Origin: Azospirillum ramasamyi
GTDB lineage: Bacteria > Pseudomonadota > Alphaproteobacteria > Azospirillales > Azospirillaceae
Direction: 5' to 3'
DNA length: 64,000 nt
NCBI RefSeq assembly: GCF_003233655.1
Contig: NZ_CP029831.1
Span: forward strand, 313,501 to 377,500
Shown: positions 16,879 to 27,200 of the stretch, piece after piece
Position numbering within the stretch: the stretch's first letter is position 1
Layout of the letters: the number at the start of each line of letters is the position of its first letter
Made by a program: the position numbers and the translations under genes
The notes under the pieces: model-generated
The model's input: only the letters and a program-made list of their open reading frames with translations
What the model was told of the DNA's origin: nothing
Database searches by the model: none

Positions 16879-19164
16879 TTACGGAGCCTGGAAGCTCAGG
16901 ATGCGCCGCATGGCGCGCGGCAGGGCGAGCAGGACATGCCCGAGCCGCGGCACCACCCGCGTGGCGAAGAACAGCAGCCCGCCGAAGAAAGTCGGGGCGG
17001 CCACGCGCTTGCGGTCGAGGAAGGCGTCCCAGCCGACGCTGTTGCCGAAGACGAAACGCGCCATCTCCACGATGTCCTGGCGGTCGCGCGGGGCGAATCC
17101 GGTGCCGACCGCCAGTTCGCCGTTGCGCATTTCGACGCGGTAGATGCGCACGCCGGTGGTGGTCGCCGCCTCCGTCTCCGTCGCGGTGATGGTGAGGATC
17201 GGCGTCTGGTCTGGCCGGGAAATCGCCTCGCGCCATTTCGGATCGACCAGAAGGCCGACGCCGCCCGCCGACACGTCGGCGACGGTCAGGTCGATGCTGG
17301 TCCCGTCATCGAGGGTCAGCACGGCGGCACGGTCGACGGTGAAGCGCTCCTGCCGGCGGACGCGCCTGCGCTCGAAGACGACGGCGAGGCCGCCCAGCGC
17401 CAGCATGAAGCTCAGGGAACACCAGACCGCCACCGGGACGATGGCGGCGCGGTGTTCCGGGAACACGTAATAGCGCCATGCGCAGGCGGCCAGCCCGGCG
17501 CCCAGCAGCAGGGTGGTGACGATGAAGGGCGTCGCCAGCGGCGAGAAGCCGTCCTCCTCCACCGACTGGCCCTTGGCGGTGACCTTGAAGACCGGGTCGC
17601 GCGGCCGGATCAGGGTGGCGATCGCCGCGCGGGAGACGTGGAAGGACTGCAGATACTCGTACAGCTCCGAGAACAGCGGCCAGCGCATCCGCCCGTGCAG
17701 GAACTGCGACAGGAATGCGGCGGCGAAGACGTGCGGAATGACGAAGCAGGCGAAGTCCGGCAGGTTGATGCGGTAGATCTCCAGCCCGAACAGGGCATAG
17801 CACAGCGGCGACAGCAGGAAGATCGGCCGCCAGAACCAGAAGAACCAGTACAGCATGGTGCTGGTGTAGCAGAGCCGCTGCGCGACGGTCAGGCCGCGCT
17901 TGAACAGCGGGTTCTTCAGCAGGAACAGCTGGATCATGCCCTGGGTCCAGCGCGAGCGCTGGGCGATGAAGCTGTCGAAGGTTTCCGGCTGCAGCCCGGC
18001 GATCAGCGGGCGCGGCAGGTAGACGCTGCGCCAGCCGCGCGAATGCAGCTCCAGCGCGGTCTCGCAATCCTCCGTCACGGTGTCGCCGCTGAAGCCGCCG
18101 ACCTCCTCCAGCGCCGCGCGGCGCAGGATGGCGGCGGACCCGCAGAAGAAGGAGCCGTTCCAGCGGTCGAGCCCCGGCTGGATCGAGTAGTAGAACATCT
18201 CGTTCTCGCTCGGCATCCGCTCGAAGGTGCCGAGGTTGTATTCGACCGGGTCGGGATTGACGAAGAAATGCGGGGTCTGGACCAGGAACAGCCCGGAGTC
18301 CTTCTGGAAGAATCCCACCGTCGCCTTGAGGATGCCGACCGTCGGGACATGGTCGGCGTCGAGGATCAGCACGAGATCGCCCGACGTCTTCTTGAAGGCA
18401 TGGTTGATGTTGCCGGCCTTCGCATGCTCGTTGCGCGGCCGGGTCATGTAGGTGACGTGCAGCCTTTCGCACAGCGCGGTCAGCGTCTCGCGCCGCTCCT
18501 TGGCGGCGGCGGCCAGTTCGGGATCGCTGTGGGCCAGCTTCTGGTCGGTGCCGCCGTCGTCCAGCAGATAGACGCGCAGCTTGTCGCGCGGGTAGTCGAT
18601 GCAGACCGCGGCGGCCAGCGTCGTCTCCAGCAGTTCCGGCTCCTCGTTGTAGGAGGGAATGTAGACGTCGACGCTGGGCCAGAGGGCGGGGTCGCCCGTC
18701 GGCTCCGACGGTTCGCGGGCGATGGGGTCGATGATGACGAACAGCGAGGTCAGGAACAGGACGAAGGACAGCGCCTCCGCCGCGAACAGGGTGACGCCGG
18801 GAATGAAGTTCACCAGATCGTCCACCGGCGGCAAGGTGCCGGTCAGCCGCCAGAAGAAATAGCGGAAGGTGACGAAGGCCAGCAGCAGCACGGTCAGGGT
18901 GCGGGCATGCCAGAAGCGCCGGGCGAAGCGCCCCAGCACGAAGGCCGCCGCCACGACGCCGACGGAAATGGCTGCGCTGGCAAATCTTCCGACGGGCAGT
19001 GCCGCGAGCGCAAGAAACAGACCGGCCGACAGCAACAAAAGAATCCAAAGCAGAACGGAACGCAGCGAAAACCGGCGGCTGTTCTGGCTCGACTGACTTT
19101 TGATTCGCTGCGCCTTATTGTTCATGGTCCGAACAATGGTCTTGGCGCCCGGGGAAGGTGTCAT
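16879..19164 (-). CDS. bcsA: Cellulose synthase catalytic subunit BcsA
   Basis: This inner-membrane GT2 enzyme (761 residues) polymerises UDP-glucose into beta-1,4-glucan. Four N-terminal membrane segments precede the catalytic domain. All active-site motifs are present: DDG at about 202, DAD at 269, FFCGS near 339, TED at 364 and QRSRW at 402. Further helices follow, then a C-terminal PilZ domain with RRQER near 603 and DVSAGG near 630, which are the residues that bind cyclic di-GMP. The synthase is therefore expected to need c-di-GMP. It is first in a leftward operon bcsA-bcsB-bcsZ-TPR-bcsN. An alternative start at Met14 (19125) cannot be excluded. Confidence 0.96.
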   Translation of the reverse strand: MTPSPGAKTIVRTMNNKAQRIKSQSSQNSRRFSLRSVLLWILLLLSAGLFLALAALPVGRFASAAISVGVVAAAFVLGRFARRFWHARTLTVLLLAFVTFRYFFWRLTGTLPPVDDLVNFIPGVTLFAAEALSFVLFLTSLFVIIDPIAREPSEPTGDPALWPSVDVYIPSYNEEPELLETTLAAAVCIDYPRDKLRVYLLDDGGTDQKLAHSDPELAAAAKERRETLTALCERLHVTYMTRPRNEHAKAGNINHAFKKTSGDLVLILDADHVPTVGILKATVGFFQKDSGLFLVQTPHFFVNPDPVEYNLGTFERMPSENEMFYYSIQPGLDRWNGSFFCGSAAILRRAALEEVGGFSGDTVTEDCETALELHSRGWRSVYLPRPLIAGLQPETFDSFIAQRSRWTQGMIQLFLLKNPLFKRGLTVAQRLCYTSTMLYWFFWFWRPIFLLSPLCYALFGLEIYRINLPDFACFVIPHVFAAAFLSQFLHGRMRWPLFSELYEYLQSFHVSRAAIATLIRPRDPVFKVTAKGQSVEEDGFSPLATPFIVTTLLLGAGLAACAWRYYVFPEHRAAIVPVAVWCSLSFMLALGGLAVVFERRRVRRQERFTVDRAAVLTLDDGTSIDLTVADVSAGGVGLLVDPKWREAISRPDQTPILTITATETEAATTTGVRIYRVEMRNGELAVGTGFAPRDRQDIVEMARFVFGNSVGWDAFLDRKRVAAPTFFGGLLFFATRVVPRLGHVLLALPRAMRRILSFQAP

Positions 19165-19508
19165 GAATATCCGCGGAATGAGGGCGGCCCACGATAGTGG
19201 GTACCCCCTTATGCCTCAAGCTTCGTTACAAATCGTTACTTCCTCTTGATAAGCATTCCGGGAATACAATCAATTTCGTGACGTTGCATTCGGGCTACAG
19301 GTGTAGGCGGGGGGGACAGGTGCTGTCGCGTCGCGCGACTCTGCGAATCAGGTGAATGGCAGATCACTCCCCTCTCCCCGGCGGGAAAGGGGGGCTGGGC
19401 GGATGCCTCCGGCGCGCGGCTGCCTTGCGGTGAAACTCGGGCTTGGGGGGATGACGCGGGAAGGGAATACCGTCATCGTGGCGGACCATTCCTCTGGCCA
19501 GCGGTTGC
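19165..19508. other. Intergenic region between divergent bcsA and the AEC transporter gene
   Basis: This spacer of about 344 bases must hold the promoters of both divergent units. The part nearest bcsA (19210-19285) is clearly more AT-rich than its surroundings. A short GC-rich palindromic stretch, CCCCTCTCCCCGGCGGG, lies at about 19368-19384. No confident promoter hexamers or RNA were identified. Confidence 0.4.
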
Positions 19509-20402
19509 ATGCCCACCCTCGTCCTTCTGTCCGACGCCTTCGCCGTGCTGGCCCCCGTGTTCGTGGTGGCGGCGCTGGGATATGGCTGGACGCGCGCGCA
19601 GCTTCCCTATGACAGCGCCTTCATCACAACCTTCGCGATCAACGTGTCGTCGCCCTGCCTGGTGTTCTCGGCGCTGACCCGGCTGCGGCTGTCGGCCGAG
19701 GTGATGGCGGAGATCGCGGCGGCGGCGGCGGCCTGCATGGTGCTGACCGCGCTGGCGGCGGTGCCGGTGCTGCTTGCGGCGCGGCTGCCGCTGCGGGTCT
19801 ATGTGCCGGCGATGGCCTTTCCCAACGCCGGCAATCTGGGGTTGCCGCTGTGCCTGTTCGCCTTCGGCGAGGCCGGACTGGGCCTTGCCGTGCTGTTCTA
19901 TGCGGTGATGTCGGTGGGACAGTTCACGCTGGGGCCGGCGCTGGCGGCGGGGCGCTTCGACCTGCGGCAGATGGCGCGCACGCCCACCATCTACGCGGTG
20001 GCGCTCGCCGTGGCGATCCAGCTGGCGGAGTTGCCCCTGCCCGCCTGGATCGGCAACACCACAACGCTGCTCGGCAACTGCGCGGTGCCCCTGATGCTGT
20101 TCTCGCTGGGGGTGGCGCTGTCGAAGCTGCGGCTGTCGGGGGCGGTGCGGGCGCTGTCGATGTCGGCCTTCCGGCTGGCCGCCGGTTTCGCCATGGGGCT
20201 GCTTGTGGTGTGGGCCATGGGGCTGACCGGGGCGGCGCGCGGCGTGGTTCTGGTGCAGAGCTCCATGCCCGTCGCCGTCTTCAACTATCTTTGGGCTCTG
20301 CGCTACGGCAATTCGCCGGAGGAGGTGGCGGGCATGGTGCTGGGCTCCACCGCCATGGCCTTCGTGCTGCTGCCGGCGCTACTGATGATGGTGATGCAAT
20401 AG
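19509..20402 (+). CDS. AEC family transporter (auxin efflux carrier type)
   Basis: This is a 297-residue inner-membrane protein with about ten hydrophobic segments. The pattern is that of the AEC/PIN-like family: FAINVSSPCLVFSAL in the first half and FPNAGNLGLPLCLFAFGEAGL, a conserved Asn/Gly-rich segment, near residues 107-127. The second half has MLFSLGVALSKLRL and VLVQSSMPVAVFNYLWALRY. Family members export small organic acids; the substrate cannot be read from the sequence. It lies 17 bases upstream of an OsmC gene, so co-transcription is likely. Confidence 0.9.
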   Translation: MPTLVLLSDAFAVLAPVFVVAALGYGWTRAQLPYDSAFITTFAINVSSPCLVFSALTRLRLSAEVMAEIAAAAAACMVLTALAAVPVLLAARLPLRVYVPAMAFPNAGNLGLPLCLFAFGEAGLGLAVLFYAVMSVGQFTLGPALAAGRFDLRQMARTPTIYAVALAVAIQLAELPLPAWIGNTTTLLGNCAVPLMLFSLGVALSKLRLSGAVRALSMSAFRLAAGFAMGLLVVWAMGLTGAARGVVLVQSSMPVAVFNYLWALRYGNSPEEVAGMVLGSTAMAFVLLPALLMMVMQ

Positions 20403-20419
20403 GGGAAGGAGTGGGACGG

Positions 20420-20908
20420 ATGGCGCACAGGGAACACCGCTATGCCTTGCGGGTCGACTGGACCGGCAATCTCGGCACCGGCACCTCGGGCTATAAGGCC
20501 TACAGCCGCGACCACATGATCGGCGCCGGAACCAAGCCGGCGATCCCCGGCTCCTCCGACCCGGCCTTCCGCGGCGACCCGGCGCGCTGGAACCCGGAGG
20601 AGATGCTGGTCGCCTCGCTGTCGGCCTGCCACCAGCTCTGGTACCTGCATCTCTGCGCCAGCGCCGGGGTCGTCGTCACCGCCTATGCCGACGAGGCCGA
20701 AGGGGTGATGGAGGAGGAGCCGGACGGCGGCGGGCGGTTCAGCGGCGTCGTGCTGCGGCCGCGGGTGACGCTGGCTCCGGGATCGGACGCGGCGAAGGCC
20801 CTGGCCCTGCATCACGACGCGGCGGAGAAATGCTTCATCGCCCGCTCGGTCAATTTCCCGGTCCGGCACGAGCCGGCAGTGGAAGTGGCGGTGGAGGCGA
20901 CGGAATGA
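20420..20908 (+). CDS. OsmC family peroxiredoxin-like protein
   Basis: The 162-residue protein starts at 20420 behind AGGGGAAGGAG. The two redox cysteines of the OsmC/Ohr fold are present: one in SLSACHQLWYLHLC (near residue 72) and one in AAEKCFIARSVNFPV (near 138). OsmC proteins reduce organic hydroperoxides in the cytoplasm. Motifs such as WNPEEMLVASLSACH are characteristic of the OsmC branch rather than Ohr. Its stop overlaps the next start (ATGA), indicating translational coupling with the nitroreductase gene. Confidence 0.88.
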   Translation: MAHREHRYALRVDWTGNLGTGTSGYKAYSRDHMIGAGTKPAIPGSSDPAFRGDPARWNPEEMLVASLSACHQLWYLHLCASAGVVVTAYADEAEGVMEEEPDGGGRFSGVVLRPRVTLAPGSDAAKALALHHDAAEKCFIARSVNFPVRHEPAVEVAVEATE

Positions 20909-21591
20909 GCGACACCCCTGCCCTCTCCGTGCTGGACGCCGTCGCCGGCCGGCGCAGCGTCCGCGCCTTCCTACCGACGCCGGTGGAGCGGGAGACGGTG
21001 CTGCGCATCCTCGACCTCGCCGCGCGGGCGCCGAGCGGATCCAACATCCAGCCCTGGAAGGTCCACGCCATCGCCGGGGAGGCGCGCGCCGCCCTGTCGG
21101 CCGAGCTGCTGGCCGCCCATGAGGCGGGCGAACCTGAGGTGCCGGAATATCCCTACTACCCGGAGAACTGGCGGGAGCCCTATCTGGGCCGGCGCCGGGC
21201 GGTGGGCTGGGCGCTCTACGGCTCGGTCGGCATCGCCAAGGGCGACCGCGAACGGATGGCGCGCCAGCATGGCCGCAACTGGCTGTTCTTCGGGGCGCCG
21301 GTCGGGCTGTTCTTCGCCATCGACCGCGACATGGGCAAGGGCGCCTGGCTCGACCTCGGCATGTTCATGCAGAACGTGATGATCGTCGCCCGCGGCTTCG
21401 GGCTGGAGACCTGCCCGCAGGCGGCCTTCTGCTACCGCCACGCCATCACCGCCCGCCATCTCGGCCTGCCGGATACGGAAATCATCGCCAGCGGCATGGC
21501 GCTGGGCCACGCCGACTGGTCGGCGCCGGAAAACGCCTTCCCGACGGAGCGTGAACCGGCGGAGGCATTCACGCGCTTCACCGGATTCTAA
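20905..21591 (+). CDS. Nitroreductase family protein
   Basis: This is a 228-residue FMN-dependent oxidoreductase of the nitroreductase superfamily. It shows RRSVRAFLPTPVERETVLRI (FMN phosphate contact) and AARAPSGSNIQPWKVHAI near the N-terminus, GAPVGLFFAIDRDMGKGAW in the middle, and the GLETCPQAAF and ASGMALGHAD segments near the end. Such enzymes reduce nitro groups or quinones with NAD(P)H; the natural substrate is unknown. It is the third gene of a small unit with the AEC transporter and OsmC genes. Confidence 0.9.
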   Translation: MSDTPALSVLDAVAGRRSVRAFLPTPVERETVLRILDLAARAPSGSNIQPWKVHAIAGEARAALSAELLAAHEAGEPEVPEYPYYPENWREPYLGRRRAVGWALYGSVGIAKGDRERMARQHGRNWLFFGAPVGLFFAIDRDMGKGAWLDLGMFMQNVMIVARGFGLETCPQAAFCYRHAITARHLGLPDTEIIASGMALGHADWSAPENAFPTEREPAEAFTRFTGF

Positions 21592-21617
21592 TACCGCCAC
21601 GACGGCGGCGGTGCGCC

Positions 21618-24257
21618 CTACAGGGCGGTGAAGCCGTTCAGCGCCGCGCTCAGGGTGTCGCGCAGGCGGTTGGGCTGGATGGGCTTGTGCAGCAGGGCGC
21701 ATTGGGCGCCGGCGGCTTCCCGCAGGCGGTCGGCGGAGGTGTCGCCGGTCAGCAGGACGCCGGGCACGTCGCGCGACAGGCGGCGGCGGACCATGTCCAT
21801 CACCATCAGCCCGGTCGTGCCCTCCGGCAGCCGGTAGTCGGCGAGGATCATGTCGGGGGCCTGCCCGGATTCGATCAGCTCGTCCAGCAGGCCGTCCGCC
21901 TCGGTGCCGCTGCCGGCCTCCGCCACGCGGAACCCCCACTCCTCCAGCATCAGGGCCAGCGCCATGCGGATGACGGCATCGTCCTCCACTAGCATGATCA
22001 GCCGGTCTTCGCTGCCGCCGGCGATCGCGACCGGTTCGGCCCCGCCGGCCCGTGCCGGCGTGCCGGGGCCGGACTCGACCAACGGCAGGCTAACGGTGAA
22101 GCGGCTGCCGCGGCCGAGCGAGGAGGTGACGTCGATGCTGCCGCCCAGCATGGTGACCAGCCGCCTGGCGATGCTCAGCCCCAGCCCCAGCCCTTCCCGG
22201 CGGTCGCGGGCGGCGTTGCCGACCTGATAGAAGTCCTGGAAGATGCGGTCGATGTGCTGGTCGGCGATGCCGATGCCGGTGTCCCACACCTCGATCTGCA
22301 GGCTGCCGCCGCGCCGCCGCGCGCCCAGCAGCACCCGCCCGCCGGGGGCGTAGCGCAGCGCGTTGGCCAGCAGGTTGCGCAGGACCCGTTCCAGCAGGCC
22401 GGGGTCGGTCCGCGTCGCCAGCCGCGGCGCCAGCAGGCGCAGTTCCTGCCCGCCCCTCTCCGCCAGCGGGGCGAATTCCCCATGCAGGCGGGACAGCAGG
22501 GCGCCGATATCCACCGGCTCCGGATGCGGCGCGACCAGACCGGCCTCCAGCTTGGAGATGTCCAGCATCCCGTCCAGCATGCCGCCCAGCCCGCCCAGCG
22601 AGGATTGGATCTGCTCCGCCGCCCGCCGCGCCCCGGCCGGAAGGCTTTCCCGCAGCAGCAGGTCCGACAGCAGCAGAAGCGCCTGGACCGGCTGGCGCAG
22701 GTCGTGGCTGGCCGCGGCCAGGAAGCGTTCGCGGGCGTCCAGCGCGACGTTCAGCTCACGCTCCAGCGCCTTCACCGCGGTGATGTCGGCGACGCTGGAC
22801 ACCACGGCCTCCACCCGGCCGGCGGTGTCGGCGACGGGGTGGCTCGACACCCGCAGCCAGCGGGTCGGGGCGGTGGCCTCCTCCCCCTCGACGACGCCGA
22901 CGATGCGCTCCACCACCGGCTTGCCGCTGCGCGCGGCTTCCGCCGCGGGGGGAAGCCCATGCAGGCGGTTGCCGTTGGCGTCGATGAAGCGGCGCCCGGC
23001 GGTGGTCGCCACCGGGCTGGCCGGGGCGGTGGCCGGGACCAGATGGCCCTCCGTCCGGTCGCCGTCATAGCCGGCGGCGGTCGGATCGAGCAGCGTGCGG
23101 GCCGGGCCGCCCAGCAGCCGTTCGGCCATCGCGTTCGCCAGCAGGCAGCGGCCGTCGGCGGCGGTCATCGTCAGCGCGTCGTGCAGCGACTGCACCAGAA
23201 CCCGGTGCCGCCGCTCGCTGAGATTCAGCGCCGCTTCCGCCGCCCAGCGGGCGGTGACGTCACGGAAGGCGACCACGGCGCCCTGGATGCGCTCCTGGAT
23301 CGGGGCGAGGCGCTTGCCTTGCATCAGCATGGGCGAGATGGAGACCTCGACCAGCACGATGCTGCCGTCCTCCCGCCGCAGCCTTTCGCAGGCGACTCCG
23401 CGCGGCCGCCCGTCGGTCAGCGACAGGGCCAGCGCGCGGGCGGCACCGCCGCTTGCCGGCAGGCAGGCCTTCCCGTCCGCCGGCAGATTGCCGTCGCCCT
23501 CGGTCGCCGGACCGGCCAGCAGGTCGGACGGCGGGCGTCCGATCAGGTCGAGGTCGAGATGGCCGGTCAGCGCCGTGGCTGCGGCGTTGACGAAGCGGAT
23601 GCGCCCGTCGGCGTCCACCCCCAGGATGCCGTCGCCCACCGATTGCAGGATGTGGTGGTAGTCGGCGCGCGCCCGCTCCGCGTCGTCGCGGGCCTGCTGC
23701 ACCTCGCGCAGCCATGCGTTCCGTTCGGTCAGGTCGGTGATGGTCAGCAGCACGTCGCCGCGGTCGCCGTCGTCCAGCGCCACGGTGCGGGCGTCGGTCA
23801 GCCCGTCGATGACGGTTCCCTGCGGCCCGACGTAACGGAACTCCTGCCTGACCCACTCGCCGGTCTCGCGCAGCCGGCCGAGCGCGGTGAACAGCCGGCC
23901 ATGGTCGAGACTGTCGACCAGCAGGGTGAGGGGCCGTCCCTTCAGCCGCAGCATCGGCAGCCCGAACTGGCGCTCGGCCGCGGCGTTGGCCTCCCCCACG
24001 ATGCCGGCGGCATTCACCGCCAGACAGGCGAGCGGCACCGACTGGAACAGCTGGAGATACTGCAGCCGCGACGCCTCCAACGCCTGCTGGGCGCCGCGCA
24101 GCTCCTCGTTCTGGATTTCGAGTTCGGCCTGATGGACATACAGCTCGTGCAGCAGTTCCTTCACCGACGTGGCTGTGATGTCCGCAGCCTCGAAACGGCC
24201 GTCGTTGAGCACGCTTTCGGCGCGGCGCCGCAGGCCGCCGGAGGTTTCCTTGGTCAT
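21618..24257 (-). CDS. Hybrid PAS histidine kinase with C-terminal receiver
   Basis: This 879-residue cytoplasmic hybrid kinase has no clear membrane segments. A short N-terminal coiled coil (HELYVHQAELEIQNEELRGA) leads into several PAS domains at about 60-450. The kinase core follows: the H box ASHDLRQPVQALLLLSDLLL (phosphorylated His near 542), N box NLLANALRYAP, and G boxes VWDTGIGIADQHIDRIF and EGLGLGLSIARRL. The C-terminal receiver has ILADYRLPEGTTGL with the phospho-acceptor Asp. Its start overlaps the stop of the CheB-CheR fusion gene (ATGA), so the two proteins are made together and probably signal together. No dedicated output regulator lies nearby. Confidence 0.92.
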   Translation of the reverse strand: MTKETSGGLRRRAESVLNDGRFEAADITATSVKELLHELYVHQAELEIQNEELRGAQQALEASRLQYLQLFQSVPLACLAVNAAGIVGEANAAAERQFGLPMLRLKGRPLTLLVDSLDHGRLFTALGRLRETGEWVRQEFRYVGPQGTVIDGLTDARTVALDDGDRGDVLLTITDLTERNAWLREVQQARDDAERARADYHHILQSVGDGILGVDADGRIRFVNAAATALTGHLDLDLIGRPPSDLLAGPATEGDGNLPADGKACLPASGGAARALALSLTDGRPRGVACERLRREDGSIVLVEVSISPMLMQGKRLAPIQERIQGAVVAFRDVTARWAAEAALNLSERRHRVLVQSLHDALTMTAADGRCLLANAMAERLLGGPARTLLDPTAAGYDGDRTEGHLVPATAPASPVATTAGRRFIDANGNRLHGLPPAAEAARSGKPVVERIVGVVEGEEATAPTRWLRVSSHPVADTAGRVEAVVSSVADITAVKALERELNVALDARERFLAAASHDLRQPVQALLLLSDLLLRESLPAGARRAAEQIQSSLGGLGGMLDGMLDISKLEAGLVAPHPEPVDIGALLSRLHGEFAPLAERGGQELRLLAPRLATRTDPGLLERVLRNLLANALRYAPGGRVLLGARRRGGSLQIEVWDTGIGIADQHIDRIFQDFYQVGNAARDRREGLGLGLSIARRLVTMLGGSIDVTSSLGRGSRFTVSLPLVESGPGTPARAGGAEPVAIAGGSEDRLIMLVEDDAVIRMALALMLEEWGFRVAEAGSGTEADGLLDELIESGQAPDMILADYRLPEGTTGLMVMDMVRRRLSRDVPGVLLTGDTSADRLREAAGAQCALLHKPIQPNRLRDTLSAALNGFTAL

Positions 24258-27200
24258 CGGCCCCCTCCGTCCTCGCCGCCCTCGCCGTCATCCAGCCTCA
24301 GTTCCATCAATTTCCGGTTGGTGATGTTGATGTGGCTGACGACGACGCCGCCGTCGGGGTCGTTCAGGCGCGTGGCGTGCATCAGGAACCAACGCTGCTC
24401 CTCGGACGAATGGCAGGGATATTCGATCGTGAAGTCGCCGGCCCTGCCGTCCAGGATGCCCTGCAGCCCGTCATGCACCGCGCGGGCGACGCCATCCTGC
24501 CCGAGGACGCCGGGAGCGAGGCAGACCTCCAGATAATTGCTGCCGACTCCGCAGCCGTCCCTGGTTCCGCCGCCGTTGCGCTCGGCAAAGCCGCGCCATG
24601 CTGCGTTGACCATGACGATGCGGCCATGGCGGTCGGTCACGGCGATGTGTTCCGGCAGGCTGTCCAGCACGTTCTGCAGCCGCTCCTGCGCCTGCTTGGT
24701 GTCGGTGACGTCGACGAAGGTCACCACCACGCCGGCCACCTGATTCGTGTCGGTCAGGTAGGGCAGGATGCGGGTCAGAACCCAGCGGCCGTCATGGACG
24801 CGGACATGGCGTTCCACCGGCTCGCGCCCGCCGAACACCGCCCGGATGTCGGCGAGGAAATCGGGATAGTCGATGTTGGTCGACAGATGCGCGATGGAGC
24901 GGCCGATGTCGCGCGGGATGATGTTGATGAAGCTGGCCGCCGCCGGGGTGAAGCGGCGGATGACGAAGTCGTCGTCGAGAAACACCGTGCCGATCTCGGT
25001 CGAGCGCAGCAGGTTGTCCAGGTCGTTGGTGATCTCCGTCAGCTCCTCCACCTTCGCCTGGTATTCGGCGTTGACGGAGTAAAGCTCCTCGTTGACCGAC
25101 TGCAACTCCTCGTTGGTGCTCTGCAATTCCTCGTTGGAGGCCAGGAGCTCCTCGTTGGTGGCCTGAAGCTCCTCGTTGGCGGTCTCCAGCTCCTCGATGG
25201 TCGCCTGCAGGTTCTCGCCGCGCGACAGCAGTTCCTGCTCCAGCCCGCGGATGCGCTCGGCGGCGTCGGCGTTGAGGTCGAAGTCGGAATCGGGAACCGA
25301 CAGCGGCAGCATGTTGGCGCGGTCCAGCACCACCAGGGCGAAGCGCCGCCCGGTCTTGCGAGCGACATAGGGCTGGACGCGCAGGCTGAGCGCCGCCACG
25401 CCGTCGCGGTCCTTCACCGGGATGTTGGACAGCGCGAATTCCTCGCCCGAGCGGAAGGCGCGGTTCAGCGCGGTGCCCGTCACCATGGCGACCGAGGAGG
25501 GCAGCAGCTTCAGCACGTTCAGCGTCGCCTCGCCCGGCGGCACCTTCAGCAGCGAGGAGGCGTCGCCGAACACATGCAGGATGTTCATCTGGTCGTTGAC
25601 CAGCAGGCAGGGCGGCACATAGGTCTTCATCAGCGTGGCCATCGCCTCGTCGATGGCCGCTCCCTCCTCCATCCCCGGCGACGAGACGTCGTCGCCATGG
25701 CGGGCCAGCGGGGCCGCCACCGTCGGCACCAGCAGCCGCGACAGCCGGAAGGATCCGGTGCGCAGGCTCTGGAAGATCTTGTTGCGGCTGTCGACGGTGT
25801 GGAAGTCCGACTGCAGGTCGCCCAGCGTCTCGCTGGTGCCGAGGAACAGGAAGCCGCTCTGCCGCAGGGCGTACTGGAACAGGCCGAGCACCTTGCGTTG
25901 CAAGGGCTGGTCCATATAGATCAGCAGGTTGCGGCAGCTGAGCAGGTCGATCTTGGTGAAGGGCGGGTCGCGCATGATGTTGTGCGCGGCGAACACCACC
26001 ATCCGGCGGATATCGCGCGACACCACATAGCTGTCGCCCCGCGCGGTGAAGTAGCGGGAGAGCCGTTCCTGCGACACGTCCTCGGCGATGGCGCGCGGAT
26101 ATTCGCCGAGGCTCGCCACCTCTATGCTGTCCTGGTCGATGTCGGTGGCGAATATCTTGACGTCGACGCTGCGGCCCATCCGTTCCTGCGCCTCGGCGAA
26201 CAGAATGGCGAGGGAATAGGCCTCCTCCCCGCTGGCGCAGCCGCAGACCCAGACGCGGATCATGTCGGACGGGCTGCGGTTGGCGAGCAGGCTGGGGATC
26301 ACCCGGTCGGCCAGGATGCGGAAGGCCGCCTCGTCCCGGAAGAAGCGGGTGACGCCGATCAGCATCTCCTTGTAGAGGTTCACCGTCTCGGCGCTGTTCC
26401 GCCGCAGCAGGGCGGCATACTCCTCCATCGACTCAAGCCCGGCGCCCTGCATCCGCCGTTCGATCCGCCGCAGCAGGGTCGCCAGCTTGTAATGGGAGAA
26501 ATCGACCCCGGTGACGGAGCGGATGACCGCGATGATCTGGGCCAGCGGGTCGGCGCCCTGGTCGGTCTGGCCGTCGCGCTGCCGCCGGTTCGCCGCCGGA
26601 CGGGCGCGGGCCAGCGCCTTGCGCGCATGGTCGATCAGGCGGGCCGGCAGCTCGTCCGGCGGCAGGGTGGCATCGACCTGCCCCGTGGCCAGCGCGCTGC
26701 GCGGCATGCCGTCGAACTGAGCCGTTTCCGGCTGCTGCACGGCGGTGAAGCCGCCGGCGGACTTGATCGCCATCAGGCCGCGGGTGCCGTCGGATCCGGT
26801 GCCCGACAGGATCACGCCGATGGCGAGCGGCCCCTGGTCGCGGGCCAGGGCGGTCAGGAAGATGTCGATCGGCAGGCTCATGCCGCCGCCCGCGTCCTTG
26901 GCGGTCAGCCTCAGCCGGCAATCCTCGATGGTCAGGTGCTTGCCGGGCGGCAGCAGATAGACGGTGTTGCGCTGGACCGGAACGCCGTCCGTCGCCTGAA
27001 CCACCTCCATCGCCGTGTGCCTGGCCAGCAGGTCGACCATCAGGCTCTTGTGCACCGGCGACAGGTGCTGGACCACGACATAGGCGAGGTCGCTGTCGCC
27101 CGGCACCGCGTCGAAGAAGCGCTGCAGCGCCTCCAGCCCGCCGGCCGAGGCGCCGAGGCCGACGATGCAGCAGGACGTCTCCGGCCGGCTCTCCGCGTCG

